From: Nitrospinae bacterium CG11_big_fil_rev_8_21_14_0_20_45_15
GTDB lineage: Bacteria; Nitrospinota; Nitrospinia; Nitrospinales; VA-1
Direction of reading: 5' to 3'
Length of the DNA stretch: 64,000 bases
Assembly (NCBI GenBank): GCA_002787235.1
Contig: PCWG01000032.1
Span: 124,001-188,000 of the forward strand
Positions 63,553 through 64,000 of this stretch are shown here, one piece after another; the stretch's first letter is position 1; every line of letters begins with the position of its first letter. Under the pieces are notes generated by a model. The model saw nothing but the letters and a program-made list of their open reading frames with translations. It had not been told where the DNA came from and did no database searches. Made by a program: the position numbers and the translations under genes.

Positions 63553-64000
63553 ATGAAAGAAAAATCATCCATGCGTGTTTTATCTGGCATTCAACCGAGT
63601 GGCGACCTTCATATCGGAAATTATTTTGGAGCGATCGAACAATTTCAGAAAAAACAGTCGGGCGGTGACGAATTGTTTATTTTTGTTGCCGATTGGCATT
63701 CGTTGACAACCATAAAAAATCCCGCAGATCTCAAAAAAAACATTCGCCAAATCGTTGCGGCTTATATTGCCTTCGGACTGGACGCTCAGAAAACCACCTT
63801 GTACCGTCAATCGGACATCCCGGAAATTCAAGAGATCAGCTGGATTTTGAGTTGTCAGGCATCGATGGGACGATTGCAGAACGCACATTCTTATAAGGAC
63901 AAGCTGGATAAAGGAATCAATGCGACGGTCGGATTGTTCACGTACCCGATTTTGATGGCGGCGGATATACTGTGTGTTCAGGCCGATGTGGTGCCGGTGG
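63553..64000 (+). CDS. trpS: Tryptophanyl-tRNA synthetase, N-terminal part (runs off the window)
   Basis: 149 residues to the window edge. Class I synthetase start: MRVLSGIQPSGDLHIGNYFG with the HIGH-type motif HIGN, then LFIFVADWHSLTT, SWILSCQASMGRL and LFTYPILMAADIL, all diagnostic of TrpRS. It charges tRNA-Trp. The first ATG (63553) or the one six codons later (63571) could start the protein; most homologues begin near the second. The KMSKS loop and anticodon-binding region lie beyond position 64000. Confidence 0.95.
   Translation, partial: MKEKSSMRVLSGIQPSGDLHIGNYFGAIEQFQKKQSGGDELFIFVADWHSLTTIKNPADLKKNIRQIVAAYIAFGLDAQKTTLYRQSDIPEIQEISWILSCQASMGRLQNAHSYKDKLDKGINATVGLFTYPILMAADILCVQADVVPV

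Overview
The window is bacterial chromosome from a Gram-negative organism. Envelope proteins dominate: about seven candidate lipoproteins, an outer-membrane porin of the alginate-export type, a MlaC-like periplasmic lipid carrier and HpnH of hopanoid synthesis. The sodium and potassium functions (oxaloacetate decarboxylase pump, NhaA, TrkAH) suit a marine or saline organism. No rRNA or other firm taxonomic marker is present; a Nitrospina-like (Nitrospinota) bacterium is my best guess and is inference only.

Layout. 1-3.5 kb: the N-terminal part of CheA (cut by the window edge), a beta-propeller lipoprotein and an Arg/Glu/Gln repeat protein that converge on one shared terminator. 3.9-6.8 kb: an unrecognised protein, then hflK-hflC. 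7.2-13.6 kb: trkA-trkH, a long imperfect palindrome, and oadA-oadB-oadG. 13.8-15.4 kb: LOG-family hydrolase, YjdM, YciH and a coupled 33-codon ORF. 15.5-17.2 kb: an AT-rich PIN/ImmA toxin-antitoxin-like pair. 17.4-31.4 kb: an SPL-like radical SAM enzyme, tRNA-Leu, a CBS protein, two sensor kinases with closely related PAS domains, a radical SAM gene overlapping a large lipoprotein metallopeptidase, twin coiled-coil proteins and nhaA. 31.4-34.5 kb: a gene-poor stretch with a tRNA-Glu-like fragment, a VIT-family transporter, tRNA-Pro, a His-rich periplasmic protein, tRNA-Arg and tRNA-His. 34.7-41 kb: glutamate dehydrogenase, YjbQ, TPR lipoproteins, a two-gene unit (alpha/alpha-toroid cyclase-like protein plus nucleotidyltransferase), and a lipoprotein with a very long Ala-Pro repeat. 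41-45 kb: TPP riboswitch and thiS-thiG-thiE-thiC. 45.3-50.1 kb: cNMP-binding protein, U32 peptidase-like TrhP homologue, HpnH, porin. 50.4-60.8 kb: an envelope-glycan-like locus bounded by two paralogous YfhO membrane proteins. 60.9-64 kb: TPR protein, recN and the start of trpS.

How the genes fit together. OadABG would export Na+ at the expense of oxaloacetate decarboxylation, NhaA exchanges Na+ for H+, and TrkAH imports K+, so several genes serve monovalent cation balance. The thi genes make both halves of thiamine under TPP control. The YfhO/SDR/GT-C/TPR/SUMF1-like cluster looks like a surface glycan or glycoprotein locus. The most unusual items are the overlapping radical SAM-metallopeptidase pair, the toroid-nucleotidyltransferase pair, a ThiS with residues beyond the Gly-Gly tail, a SUMF1 domain without its catalytic cysteines, and the two extreme low-complexity secreted proteins.
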